Source of the DNA: Lithobates sylvaticus
Taxonomy: Eukaryota > Chordata > Amphibia > Anura > Ranidae
NCBI GenBank assembly: GCA_028564925.1
Contig: CM053033.1
Location: 109,940,252-110,004,251, forward strand
DNA length: 64,000 nucleotides
Direction: 5' to 3'
Below the pieces are notes generated by a model. It ran no database searches. It had not been told where the DNA came from and worked only from the letters and a program-made list of their open reading frames with translations. The position numbers were made by a program, and so were the translations under genes. This document shows, piece after piece, positions 12,271 to 22,913 of this stretch (positions are counted from its first letter, which is position 1; each line of letters opens with the position of its first letter).

Positions 12271-12755
12271 GTGTATATATGGCAGCACCCCACCCCCCCA
12301 CACACACACCTGTATATATGGCAGCACCCCACACACACACACACACACACACACCTGTATATGCGTCAGCACCCCCCATGCGCACACCTTTATGTAAGTC
12401 AGCGCCTCCCACACACACCTCTGTATATATGTCACACACACACACCTGTCTATATGGCAGCCCAACTTACACAAATCTGTACACACACACAAGCCTCTGG
12501 CCTCTCCCTTTCCTTCACAGCCCCTACTTGTAGCTTCCTACCTGGTCCCAGCTCGTTTTCACAAAGCTGACATGTTGCTGAGAAGCATAATACAGGCAGA
12601 TCACTGTCACACGAGGGGTGCACATGCACATAGTGGCAATAAAGAGCTTGATGCCTGAGTCAATGACACATATATACATATATACAGGTGTGTGTGTGGG
12701 GGGGGGGGGCTGACATACTCTATATACAGGTGTGTGTGTGTGTAGGGGGGCTGCC
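11535..12755. repeat. Compound microsatellite/minisatellite array (CA-rich units)
   Basis: Tandem units of roughly 30-45 bases consist of a C-run, a CA-run, then CCTGTATATATGTCAG or CCTGTATATATGGCAG. Pure (CA)n with CATA interruptions fills 12140-12268. The array interrupts DIRS fossil 2 between its RNase H and recombinase regions. An L2-type LINE tail sits inside it. After a unique spacer (about 12490-12660) two units appear in the opposite orientation (12665-12755). Long His/Thr or Cys/Val open frames across it are translation artefacts. Confidence 0.9.
11803..11927 (+). mobile_element. L2-type LINE 3' tail inside the array
   Basis: The stretch carries ATTGTAAGCTCTTCTGAGCA, GGGCCCTCTTAATCC and TTGGCGCTATATAAATCCTG. 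The same tail closes the L2 LINE at 31290-32815 (TTGTAAGCTCTAACGAGCAG, GGCGCTATATAAATCCTG). No coding part is attached, so it is a severely 5'-truncated insertion or an L2-mobilised SINE tail. Confidence 0.7.
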
Positions 12756-14284
12756 AGAAAATGTGAGATTGTTTCTGTACTGCCCTGGGGCTCCTTACAG
12801 TTGTAACGGCTGTACCTTCCTGATGGTGGCACTGCTCTGGACCCTCTGGCAGATGCTCTGGTGGCTCTGTGGGGCCAGTATCGTCGGATCTACGCCTTTC
12901 CTCCTCTCAAGCTTCTTCCACGGCTGTTGCGCAGGATCGAGGCCGAAGGAATTTCCGGTCATTCTAATGGCCCCAGACTGGCCTCGTCGGTCCTGGTGCG
13001 TCTGGTCGCAGACGCCCCCTGGTCATCGGACTCTCAGGATCTGCTATCCTAAGGGCCGATCTTCCACCCTGCTTTACCGTCGCTGGCTTTAATAGCCTGG
13101 CTATTGAAAGCCAGGTTTAGAAAAATAGGGGCTTATCTGCATCTGTGATTCCGACGCTGCTCAAAGCTAGAAAGTCTACTTCCAGGGAGGTATATTATCG
13201 GACGTGGAAAGCATACATTTCATGGTGTAAGTCAGTGGGGTTTCACCCATGTTCCTTTTTGGTGACTCGGATTTTGACTTTTCTCCAGAGGGGCGGTGAA
13301 AAGCATTTGGCCTTGAGTACTGTCAAGGGCCAGGTGTCGGCCTTGGCGGTTTTCTTTCAATGCTCCCTGGCTTCGCATTCCCTGGTGCGTACCTTCATTC
13401 AGGGAGTGCAACATGTGGTTCCACCGGTGTGATCTCCCTTGCCTCTGTGTGACTTGAATCTTGTACTTTCGATTCTACAGAGTTTGAAAATTTGAAAAAA
13501 TTCCCCTGCTCACGCTATCACAGAAGGGGGCATTCTTGGTGGCTATTAATTCTGTTAGCAGGGTGTCAGATGGCGGCGCTATCCTGTTGCACGCCCTACT
13601 TGGTGATTCATAGGGACAAGATGTTGCTTCGTCCTTGTCCTCCTTTCCTTCCAAAGGTTGTCTCATATTTCCATTTAAATGAAGACATCGTTTTGCCTTC
13701 TGTGTCCCAGGCCTCAACATCCAAGGGAATTTGCCTTGCACACCTTAGATGTGGTATGGGCTGTCAGGGTGTATTTGGTGGCCACTGAGTCTTTTTTTTT
13801 TTTTTTTTTCGAAAGTCAGACTCCCTGTTCATGATCACGGACGGACCAAAGAAGGGACTATCTGCTTCCTCTGCGACCATTTCTAGATGGATCAGGCAGA
13901 CGGTGACTCAGGCCTATTCTATCAAGGGTTGGGTTCCTCCCTTCCCGGTGAAGGCGCACTCGACTTGGGCGCTGAGTGCCTCCTGGGCCTTTCGTCATCA
14001 GGAGTCAGTAACGCAAGTTTGCAAGGCGGCCAACTGGTCGTCCGTGTACACTGTCACAAAATTTTACAAGGTGGATGTGCTGGCATCTGCGGATGCTTCT
14101 TTTGGCCGCAAGGTTCTACAGGCTGCGGTCTAGAGGGTTTTTCCCCTCATGAAGGGGTTTTCTTGCTGTTTCAGGAGGGGCTCCAGTTCTCGCTGAGCTC
14201 CAGGTTGTCTGGTTGACCTGTTTGTTGTTTTTTTTGGCTGCCCCACCCCTCATGTTTGGCACTGCTTTGGGACATGCCTATGGT

Positions 14285-14615
14285 TCTGAATAAAGAAAGC
14301 TGTGTCTGTCGATGAACGAATGAGAAAATAGGATTTTTGACTTACCGTATAATCCGTTTCTCTGAGTTCATTGACCCAGCACCCGACCCTCTATGGAGTT
14401 TTAATACTTCTGATACTGCTTGTTACATAACTGAAGGCCTATAGCAGAGAGGGGGTGTATATCACCTAGGACTGCCCATAGGCGTAGCCAAGTACTTTTT
14501 TCTGCCTAGTGTCCTACTCCTGTAGGCGGCAATTATAACCTATGATTCTGAATAAAGAAGGCTGTATCTGTCAATGAACTCAGAGAAACAGATTTTACAA
14601 AAGTCAAAAATCCTA
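14285..14615 (+). repeat. DIRS fossil 2 internal complementary region and right terminal repeat
   Basis: A segment containing TGAATAAAGAAAGCTGTGTC and the inverted CTCTGAGTTCATTGAC (about 14285-14390) is matched about 200 bases later by TGAATAAAGAAGGCTGTATC and GTCAATGAACTCAGAG (14540-14590). One half of the first segment is a copy and the other half a complement of the terminal repeat. This is the layout DIRS elements use as internal complementary region and terminal repeat. Confidence 0.7.
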
Positions 14616-15369
14616 TTTTTACCACTTTTTAAGATCATAAGTAAAAAAACACCACATTAGTGCATAAGTATTTCAGGACATGGCAAAGGTTGTTGAAAAT
14701 GAGGAGGCTTGTTGGCCAGTCCAATCAGTACGGTGCCTCAGAATCCAGTCTCAGCCTTGCAGCCCTCTTCAGATTGCAGGAATCTCTATAATTCTGAAGA
14801 AAACAGTACAGCAGCCAAGTGCATTATCTCAAGCACCATTTTATAAGTGTCAAAACCTACTCACCGACATTTAATATGGAAGACCTTTGCAACACTGAAC
14901 AACACAATACAAGTATTTAAACTCATTTCAAGGGATATAACCTCTTTCTAGGCGCTAGGAATGACTACACACTAACTTACAGCTTTTGGGGTATGTTTTT
15001 ACAATTGTATTAATAAAGGGAGATCATGTGCTAGGTTTGTGCACCCTTCCTTTTTTATAATGTTTACTTTTTAAGATCAGCCTGTATTGTAGCAAGTATG
15101 GGGTGACGTTTACTTTACATCTGGCTAAAGTCAAGTAGAAGTTTGCTGCCCAAATATTAGACGTAGGTGTCACTCCCTTTTGGGTTCAAATTCCTTTTTG
15201 AGAATCTGTGCTGTGTCAGGCAAAATGTTGATGTTGAATGCCACCAATTTAGAGTAATTAATCTTTACTTTTCAGAAGGGGGTGTATTCTTCAAAAATTA
15301 TTGAAGAGTTGATACTGCTATCTTATATTTCTGATCATTCATTGCAATTCCATAAATATTGCAGTCTAC
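14616..15369. other. SETX intron, no recognised feature
   Basis: AT-rich sequence. No motif, terminal repeat or coding signal was recognised. Confidence 0.4.
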
Positions 15370-16060
15370 TTAATGAACACAAAAATACCAAAAAATTGTG
15401 TAGCGTTAAACTAGTGCCTAATAAAAGGAAAAATCCAAGACAATCTCAGTAAATCTGAGATTGATAAAAAGTGACTCAAAGTAACCTGTAAATACAGTAT
15501 TACAAACAAAAATGAAATATACACACAAATTAATATAAAATGAGTGGTGAGGCATGAACCTAAACAGAAAAAATTTCAATGTCCACACGTAAATATATGT
15601 AGGATAAGAAAGTTCTTTCCCCTCTATCTCTGGCTGAAATTAAACGTCTGCTTGAAGTAGACTTTGGGATGTACTGATAAAGACAAATTCACAAATAAGA
15701 GGTAGGGTACTCTTACCAGATGAGATGGACACACATGCCATACGGCAGTGCGTCAAACGGGCTCGTAATGCTGGGTTTTTGATGGTATGCTGATGCCAGG
15801 CTGGATTGTACCAATACGTCTCTAACTACAAACCACTTGCTGGTCAGTTTGCGGCTCCAGGACTCTTGACAACTAGACCAATCCAAGGGATAATGTTAAC
15901 AGGAAGGTAACCGTCAGTGCCCAAATATGGAAAATTAAGAAAAAAGAAGCTCCATATGGCGCAGGTCAATCAAAAAATGGTTTATTAAAATAAAAAATCA
16001 TCTTCCAGCATACTGCAGGATGAAAGATAAAAGTGATCACAGAAGCAGCATAAAAAGCAG
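15370..16060 (-). repeat. Unclassified interspersed repeat
   Basis: Read on the minus strand, this AT-rich segment has a style I associate with the untranslated tails of amphibian retroelements, possibly Penelope-like ones (for example TTTATTAGGCACTAGTTTAA). There is no coding sequence to confirm a family. The direct flank could not be matched to a duplication. Confidence 0.25.
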
Positions 16061-16764
16061 CATATCCCAGGATAGGCGACACTTTAACTCTAAACAGGTA
16101 ACCTGTAAAAAATGTTAGAGTTTTTGATCACTTTTATTCTTATTACAAGGAATGTGTAACATCCCTTGTTATAGGAATAGGTCATGACATGTCCTCTTTA
16201 CAGTGAGATCTGGGGTCGGTCTATAAGTCCCCACATCTCTCCTCTAGGCTGAGAAGCCTGAAATAAAAAGGATCTCCGCTTTCCAGCCGAGGCAACGGAA
16301 TGTTTTCAAATGCAGAGGCCAGGCTTGACCTCATTGTGTCGCGTCTGAGCCTCCGAAGGTCATAGAGACTGCCGGGGGCCATCTGGCTCGCAGTATTCCC
16401 TATGGTGAACTTCTGGCGCCGGTGGATTCCTTTCCCGGCTCGCCGATCGCATGGGCGAGCTGGTAGAAGAACCGTAGGACAGCGGGAGGGGAAGGGAAAC
16501 TGCCTGTTAATAATCAAGCCACTATGATTTGTTCTTACGGGGCAGGGAATCGCCGGCTGTAAAAAGATATCTGAATGATGCCTGTAACTGCAGGCATCAT
16601 TTAGATATCGCCCCTCAGTCTGCGCTATCATATGACGGCGTTGAGTTTGGAATTAAAAGCACAATTGCTTTATTTGCCTATAGTAAAGAATGATAGAGAA
16701 ATAATTTCGGCATATGTATCGACATTACAGGAAAATGGACTGAGACTTGGCAAATGAAGATTAA
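16061..16764. other. Unclassified repeat-like intron segment
   Basis: The segment holds a GC-richer block (16200-16660) with a short hairpin (GATGCCTGTAACTGCAGGCATC, split at its centre, about 16574-16595), resembling the internal parts of non-autonomous elements. I found no terminal repeats or duplication. The minus-strand open frame 16221-16631 shows no known domain. Confidence 0.25.
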
Positions 16765-16990
16765 CCACTTGCTTAATGGGCACTTAAACCCCCCTCCTGC
16801 CCAGACCAATTTTCAGCTTTCGGCGCTGATGCAATTTGAATGACAATTGCGCGGTCATACAACACTGTACCCCAAATGAAATTTTTATCAATTTTTTTTC
16901 CCACAAATAGAGCTTTCTTTTGGTGGTATTTAATCACAGATGTTTTTTTTTATTTTTTGCTAAATAAACAAAAAATATGGAAAATTAATA
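16765..16990 (+). mobile_element. Fragment of TTAA-CCACTT MITE (family C)
   Basis: TTAA at 16761-16764 is followed by CCACTTGCTTAATG. Further in are the stretches GACAATTGCGCGGTCATACA and GAGCTTTCTTTTGGTGGTAT, both shared with the complete copy at 27842-28754. The fragment stops at 16990, where a palindrome begins, so the rest was lost or displaced. Confidence 0.7.
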
Positions 16991-17200
16991 GCATGGCGTG
17001 CGCTCCAAACAGAACAGGAAGCAGCGTCACTGGCTTACAGACCGGCAGTTACGCCGACGCGTTTCGCCCCTCCAGGGCGTCATCAAGGACATCGGGTGTC
17101 CTTGATGACGCCCTGGAGGAGGGGTGAAACGCGTCGACGTAACTTCCGGTCTGTAAGCCAGTGACGCTGCTTCCTGTTCTGTTTGGAGCGCACGCCATGC
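16991..17200. repeat. Imperfect 210-bp palindrome with Penelope/hammerhead-like motifs
   Basis: The left arm begins GCATGGCGTGCGCTCC and the right arm ends with its complement at 17200. The centre is near 17094, and a few single-base differences and small indels separate the arms. Each arm carries GACGCGTTTC or its complement next to a TGATGACGCC segment. On the + strand, TGATGA followed by a GC-rich hairpin and GAAACGCG recalls the core layout of hammerhead ribozymes known in Penelope-like termini, but the core is not canonical. It abuts a truncated family C MITE. A head-to-head pair of such termini is my best reading. Confidence 0.5.
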
Positions 17201-17820
17201 GCGCACCCGGAACTCGCTGATCCCTGTCTGCTCAGTAGAGTCTTCGTTGGTCCATCTGGAGTTCCATCAGGATTTCTGACATCATTCACCCTATCCCCCC
17301 CACCAATATGTTTTAAAGACCCTAGGACTGCAAAGCCGTGGGTCATGTCTTTTCGGTGAGTGGGGTTTCAGAGGGGATTATCGTTCAGTGACTACCTGCA
17401 ATTTATCATCTCAATTACCTCAATTATTCTAGTCTGTTAAATTGGTTTTGTTCGTCACCAATTATCTAATATTGATCAATGTAACAAAAGTCACCTTTCA
17501 CATTATCATAATATTGTAGCCATTGTCGCACAATTTATTCAATTTACCATTATATATGTTTTTGTATAATTTTCACATATTCTCACAGTGGTGAGTCATA
17601 TCCGCTAGCGCAGCCTATATATTCCATTTATTCCATTCCTTGAGGTCTATTTAACCTTTGCAGGCAGCAGCAGCAGTTGTGTGTTTTATGCGATTTTCTA
17701 ATATCGCATGGTGTGTTTTATGCGATTTTTCTATTTTCACATTGTGTCACCATTTGTTTTTTCAGTAGTTTATTCCATTTGGCGCAGGTTATTAAGTTTT
17801 GTTTGTCATCTAAAAAAAAT
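17201..17820 (+). other. AT-rich segment following the palindrome
   Basis: Probably the body or tail of the element whose end forms the palindrome. It contains a local duplication around GTGTGTTTTATGCGATTTT (about 17678-17730) and ends near an A-run at 17813-17820. No coding motif is visible. Confidence 0.3.
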
Positions 17821-17953
17821 TAAGCCAAACTCCAGCTAATACTTTATAAGCATTTATAGCAAACCGTTTTTTTAATCTCTCTTTTGGGGGAAAGGTTTTC
17901 CATTAATAAAATCTTATCTGATCATTGTAAGCACCCCTGATAAATGGTTTGTC

Positions 17954-18588
17954 CAGGGCCGGTGCTAGACTTTTTTGCGCCCTAGGCAAGATCAGCTACT
18001 TGCGTGTGCTCCTTCTGTGCACCCCTTGTCCCAGTCTGTGGGTGTGTACCTCCTTCCATAGACGTTCACGCTGGCCAGCAGCAGGCCATTCTTCTGGCTG
18101 GTGAGGATGGGTGGTGCTCTGTTCTATGTCATTAGACTGCAGACTGCCCGGGGTAGCGGTCCTTGGCTGCATGCGCCCTTTGCCGGTCCTCGGGGGGGGG
18201 GGGGGTGGGGGGTAACCCGCTCGGCCTTTAACTGCTGTCAGAGCTGGAAGTGGAGAGGAGGTTTTGAGGAATCCAGCCTCTGGGTGGTGCTGCCGTGTCA
18301 GGGTTGCTGAGCCTGTTTCTCCTCACCTCTCTGGTGGTCAGGGGAGCTCTTCTCCTTCCCGGGCACTCACATCTCACTGCTCCCACCACGCCTTCTGCGC
18401 TGCCACTGGTCCAGGCCTGCACAGTGTGAGTGACACACAATCAGCAGCACTATTCCGGCGGAGCCACGCCGGCCACCGTCGGGCAGGCGAACCACATGAA
18501 TGATCCATCCGAGCCGACTTGCACCCTCGCTAGGCAGCAGTGCGCCCTGGGCGGCTGCCTAGTTCACCTAGTGAGAGCACCGGCCCTG
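17954..18588. mobile_element. hAT-type MITE with 8-bp target duplication
   Basis: Terminal inverted repeats are CAGGGCCGGTGCTAG and the complement of GAGCACCGGCCCTG. The target duplication GGTTTGTC is identical at 17946-17953 and 18589-18596, the 8 bp expected for hAT elements. There is no transposase. The element lies in the last SETX intron. Confidence 0.92.
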
Positions 18589-18596
18589 GGTTTGTC

Positions 18597-19199
18597 TCAT
18601 CTCTGTAACTTCAAAAGTGCTTGTTCTTTTGAAAAACTTACTGGCTGGATCACAAAATGAAAATGGCAGAAATAAAGCCTAAAAAAGAAAACTAATGCAG
18701 ATATCGCATCTAGGAACTGAGAAGCTGCAATATAATAACGGTTTGATTTGGAGTTTAATGCTTTAAGTTATGCTTTTGGGTGCTAAAATTTTTAGGGCAT
18801 GATACTCATTTGGTGGGTTAAACTGGGAGAATCTATAATTTTAATAAATTCTTTGACACATTCACTTTTTCTAAAGCTACCTTCCTCCTGTGTAGAAGTG
18901 GTATATGTAAGACATTGCCTTCTGGCAAGTTTTCTTATGTTGTTGTAGTCCAGCTTACCCATCAATCTATTTTGTAAAGGTATTGTTGATACCAGACCAA
19001 GTTAAGCAGCTTGGCACTAACCCTAATTTTCATGTTTCAATTTTTATTTTTTAATAGCACATGTAAGTCTTTCATTCTGTATTTTATTTAAAAAAAAATG
19101 GACATTTTTTTTTTTCTAATAATGTAAATGAATGTGACAATTACACTATTAAATAGTTGGCACAATTGTAATCCATGCAGTCTGAGGGTTGCAGCATTA
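18597..19199. other. SETX intron, no recognised feature
   Basis: Plain AT-rich intron sequence with short T- and A-runs. Confidence 0.45.
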
Positions 19200-19207
19200 A
19201 TCTACAG

Positions 19208-19994
19208 CAGCGGTGCCCAACCTTTTGAAGAGCGAGGGCCATCGAAGCGACTTGGTAACTGGTCGCGGGCCAAAATAAGTGTAATGAGCGGATGACAGGT
19301 CTGTATATACGCTGCATATGCAGAACAGATATGGACACAGCCCATGCTACTCTATGGGCCCTCCAATTCAATCTGACGGAAGGGGATGGTTCCCCTTCTG
19401 TTTTTTTTTTTTTTTTTTGCGTATCGGATTGAATGGAGGGTCCGATTGGGTCTTTCACACTGATGCGCCACGTGCACCTGTGGCTTTCCTGCAGGTTAGC
19501 TGCACTTTGCTATAGACTTCTATTATATCCTGATGGTATAGTGCACTTTCTGAAAGCGCACCAAACCCACAGGTAATAACAGAAGTCTATGGCTCAGTGC
19601 AGGTAACCCGCAGGTGCAGGATTAGTTTAACAGCAGCCTAGTAACCACTGAAGAACAGATATGCCCATATATACACTGATTTCAGTAACAAACACACCTT
19701 TGATAACAGTCTTCCATTCAGTTTTCCCGGCTGTTGCTGTCCCAGGCAGGGTGCATTTGGTATCGATTGTGACAGGAGCTGGCGCTATACAGGAAGCATC
19801 AGCTTATGCCGCTCTGCTCTGCACCTTTTTGCTTTCTCTACCGCCAGTTCACAACACTGATGCTCTGGGATGGTGGGTCGGCAACCTGCGATCTGGGCTT
19901 GTCAAACCACCATCCCAGAGCAGGAGGTCGCGGGCCACATGAGAGGGCTCCGCGGGCCACATATGGCCCCCGGGCCACTGGTTGGGCACCACTG
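19208..19994. mobile_element. hAT-type MITE with 8-bp target duplication
   Basis: The ends CAGCGGTGCCCAACC and GGTTGGGCACCACTG are inverted repeats, flanked by ATCTACAG at 19200-19207 and 19995-20002. The subterminal CGCGGGCCA and GGCCA segments also repeat. No coding capacity. It is inserted about 250 bases upstream of the terminal SETX exon. Confidence 0.92.
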
Positions 19995-20245
19995 ATCTAC
20001 AGGCTGAAGGCATGCATTGTCAAGGAAACCTCCAGTCTGCTTGTGGTGCCTGTCATATTTGACAGTTATCACATGACCTGGAACCACTCTGATAGGCTCC
20101 TGATTGTTGGTGGAGACCCAAGCTTTTGGTGATAGCCTGGATTGAAAGCAACCAATTGTGCAGAGTGTCATCTGCTCATAAGGATGTGTTTAACATTTTA
20201 ATTACTTTACATTTGCTCATTAATTATCGTGGTTTTTGGTTACAG

Positions 20246-20932
20246 GAGAACAAGGACTGGAACCATTTAATCCAGGACGCCCAGCGTAGAGGTGCTCTTG
20301 TAAAAACAAAGAAGGAACATTACCAGAGAGATGTGAACAGAATACTGAAATTGAAGCCTGTAGTACAGAGGACTACTTTTCCTCCCATTAAACCAGTAGT
20401 AGTCCACACACCTCCAGTTGAAGCACCATGCAGAAGCATCAATACTCAACCAGTACCACCTCCCAGGAGACCTATAGCTCACCCGGCTGTAGCTGTAACG
20501 CAGTACAAAAATTCCAGGTCTCTGTCAGTACCCCCGATTTCAGAAAGGAAAATGCCCAGCCATGTGGGACCTCCTGCTATTCCTTTAGCGCCAAGTGGAA
20601 AGCTGCGAGATCCCAGACTGGCACGCCGGTGTGAAGAAACGCGTAGTAACAGCACACCACCATCTAGTCTGCAGCAGAGTTCTGATACAAACATTTCCCA
20701 AGGTCGTGTCTATCAGAACTTTCCTCCATCCTCAGTCAAGGGAGTCAAACGACCTTCGCAGCCTGCACACAGAGATCCGCGGTCCAACCAACTACGAAAT
20801 GAAGGTCGAGGTCATAAAGACTATCGAGATCAAGACTATCGAGGTAATAAAGACTATCGAGATCAAGACTATCGAGATAAAGACTATCGAGGTCATAAAG
20901 ACCAGGAATACAAGAAAAGGAAAGTGTCTTAG
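20246..20932 (+). CDS. SETX: Senataxin, terminal coding exon (C-terminal tail)
   Basis: The exon starts after a TTTTTGGTTACAG acceptor, in phase 0 as required by the previous donor. It opens with ENKDWNHLIQDAQRRGAL, the end of the helicase core in vertebrate senataxin, then KILKLKPV-like sequence (ILKLKPVVQR). The remaining roughly 180 residues are a low-complexity, Pro/Ser-rich tail typical of SETX. It contains a DPRLARR element similar to the mammalian DPRLLKR segment and ends in YKKRKVS, a basic stretch matching the C-terminal nuclear signal region. Just before the end are repeated DYRDQ/DYRGN/DYRDK units (about residues 188-220 of the exon). The stop is TAG at 20930-20932. The preceding intron is 13,775 bases. 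Confidence 0.95.
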   Translation, partial: ENKDWNHLIQDAQRRGALVKTKKEHYQRDVNRILKLKPVVQRTTFPPIKPVVVHTPPVEAPCRSINTQPVPPPRRPIAHPAVAVTQYKNSRSLSVPPISERKMPSHVGPPAIPLAPSGKLRDPRLARRCEETRSNSTPPSSLQQSSDTNISQGRVYQNFPPSSVKGVKRPSQPAHRDPRSNQLRNEGRGHKDYRDQDYRGNKDYRDQDYRDKDYRGHKDQEYKKRKVS

Positions 20933-21128
20933 CAGTGTTATAAACTACCAGGGACTGAATAGTATTTTACAATGGCCCTCTTATGACATTGAATGAGTAA
21001 TCTGTGTATATTGGGAATGCCCAACACTGCAGCTGTACAAAGAAAGATTAATGAATGCTCTCTATGCAAACTCTCACCTGGAGAAATAAATTCCTATCTT
21101 GTAACAAAGGGGAAAGGGATTTTTGTAC

Positions 21129-21134
21129 AATAAA
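21129..21134 (+). promoter_or_regulatory. SETX: Polyadenylation signal AATAAA (proximal)
   Basis: Canonical hexamer 197 bases after the SETX stop codon, followed by a GT-rich stretch (TGTATGTAGTTGTGT). Confidence 0.7.
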
Positions 21135-21257
21135 ATGTATGTAGTTGTGTAACATAGCTGTGCTAAGATGTAAAGACAGTGTATTTTATTCTAAATTAGG
21201 ATTTTTAGAATGTTACTTTAAGCCATACACAGTAAAACAGGTCGCTATCACAAACTC

Positions 21258-21263
21258 AATAAA
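21258..21263 (+). promoter_or_regulatory. SETX: Polyadenylation signal AATAAA (distal)
   Basis: Second canonical hexamer, followed by TGTTTGTAG, a plausible downstream element. Confidence 0.6.
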
Positions 21264-21285
21264 CATGTTTGTAGTAGCTTGAGAT

Positions 21286-22905
21286 TTTAGTGCCACTTGC
21301 TTTAAATTTTTTGCACCAGTACTTTTGTCAGTGCTATGCATCAAGGCTGAAGTGCTTCTGCCAACAGAATTTGCAGCTTATGTCGTTCATAGTGGAAAGG
21401 TCTTTTTTGTATTGAGACTTTCCTGAAAACCCTTTTAGCCATGGATAACAGAGAATGCACGGAAGGTATTAGGAACACATTTTGGCTGCCCCACTTAAAA
21501 CCTAAGCCAAAGTAAACAGACTTTCAGATATTTTACATATTCTTTAAGTATAGGATGTTTAAAATCATCCCCCCTGACTTTTGTAGTTGCAGGCACTGTG
21601 AAGTAATTTTTGCTTTGAGTAGTTAAGCTGATTCTGCTTTCCCCTCCCAGCGGTGACTTGGCAGTCCTTCTAATCTTTATTATAAATAGCAGGTGCACAG
21701 GAGGGGAAGAGAGCAAAGTAATTTGGCCTTACTTGAACTGCTAATCTTTAATTTTGAGGATGAATTGCTCCACAGTGCCTGAGGTTAGGTCAGTGAAGGC
21801 TTGTTTTAAACTTCATTTATTGAAAATGCTTAAATGACATTAACCTGGCCACAGGTTAACTTTAAAAGTAAAATAATATGATTTAAAAAACATAAAATGG
21901 TTGGTAAATTCAGAGTATAGCCAGCTGAAATTTAACATCTTCGCTTGACCTGCAAACGCTGAGATGGACTCGGCATTATTAGTTTTCATATTGTTTATGG
22001 TTGCTACTCCTCAGGTTTCATACCCATTTGGAGAGGATTGAGAGGAAATTGTGTTAACATCAACTTCCTAAATCTCGGAATCCAATGATCGTTTTATATG
22101 TGGCTTTTAATGAAGGTAACCTCAACTTCTGTGATGGTTTTTGTTTTTCTCCATCATGTTCTCCTTTTAAATGACCTCTGCCATGCCGGGATTGACTTCA
22201 AATGCTGGAGAAGGGCCTAGATACTATATTTCCAGTTAAACTGAGCAATCCTAATTTATCTGCAGACGGTTGTCTAAAACGAATAAAACAATTCAATTTT
22301 TACTCATGCACTTAAATTGTGTTTTTCTTTTTTGAAGTTTAGACAAGCCCTCCTATTTTTATCCAGCTCTCATTCAGAATCATTTTTTTTTACCCCCTTT
22401 GGTCTAAAGCTGCCCTGATGAACCAGCTGAATTCCAGTCTATCTATGAGCACTGTGATTGTACAGACGTGGATCCACAAATCAACTTCTGTATAACTGCC
22501 CTGTTGGATTTTCTCCATGCAATCAGAGCTACCGGCTGTAGCCAGCAGAGATGATCAGTGTATTCTGATGGTGGGGAATTCTCTCCGCTGACAGAATACA
22601 ATAGTTTAGCAGAAAGGATTCCCCAATCCACCTTGAATGTTTTTTTTTATTTTTTATTTAATCTTCTGGTTGAACAACAAACTGACTTCTGTATGGGCTG
22701 CTTTATAGACCGGAAATCCATTAATGCAGGGAGTACAGTTGCTGACTATGCCAAAACTCTTCTGTTTTGTCTTTTACCTGAATTAGCCAAAAGAGAAAGA
22801 TAAAACAATAGCACTTGTGTGGGTGGGGTGGGGGTGGGGGTCTGGGGCAGGATCTATGAAGGTGCATGAATACCTAATTCACGATTTGTATATAAAATAG
22901 GCACT
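21286..22905. other. Intergenic sequence downstream of SETX
   Basis: No terminal repeats, retroelement motifs or coding signals were recognised. It looks like unique sequence and may include additional 3' UTR. Confidence 0.4.
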
Positions 22906-22913
22906 CACCCTAA

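Larger units (their letters stand above)
9090..14615 (+). mobile_element. DIRS-type retroelement fossil 2 (broken)
   Basis: Parts in order are a gag-like region (about 9240-10345), reverse transcriptase (about 10600-11090, with YLDDLL at the active site and FQFAALPF), RNase H (to about 11440, with AAHIPGVD), a simple-repeat array that interrupts the element (11535-12755), a region with LMAPDWPRRSW (about 12960-13000), and the tyrosine recombinase (about 13140-14130, ending WSSVYTVTKFYKVDV). An internal complementary region (about 14285-14390) and a right terminal repeat (about 14535-14615) follow. I do not see the matching left terminal repeat. The copy has perhaps ten or so breaks. It lies in sense orientation in the SETX intron. 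The recombinase region reads well over long stretches, so it may be younger than fossil 1. Confidence 0.85.
20933..21285 (+). other. SETX: SETX 3' untranslated region
   Basis: The sequence after the stop codon lacks repeats and carries two AATAAA hexamers. Its exact end is not visible; a third, weaker candidate (GAATAAAAC near 22280) would extend it. Confidence 0.6.

Noticed and set aside
11870-12570. Long open frames rich in His/Thr/Pro (plus) and Cys/Val (minus)
   Set aside because: They are translations of the CA/GT repeat array; all frames stay open because of the repeat, and no start, splice or domain signal supports a gene.
16221-16631. 136-codon minus-strand frame as a possible gene
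   Set aside because: No known domain; the sequence looks like the interior of a non-autonomous repeat and contains a short hairpin.
20660-20996. Alternative frame with repeated Ile-Glu-Ile-Lys-Thr units over the end of SETX
   Set aside because: Shadow frame created by the same tandem repeat that encodes the DYR tail; the SETX frame is supported by phase and by homology upstream.
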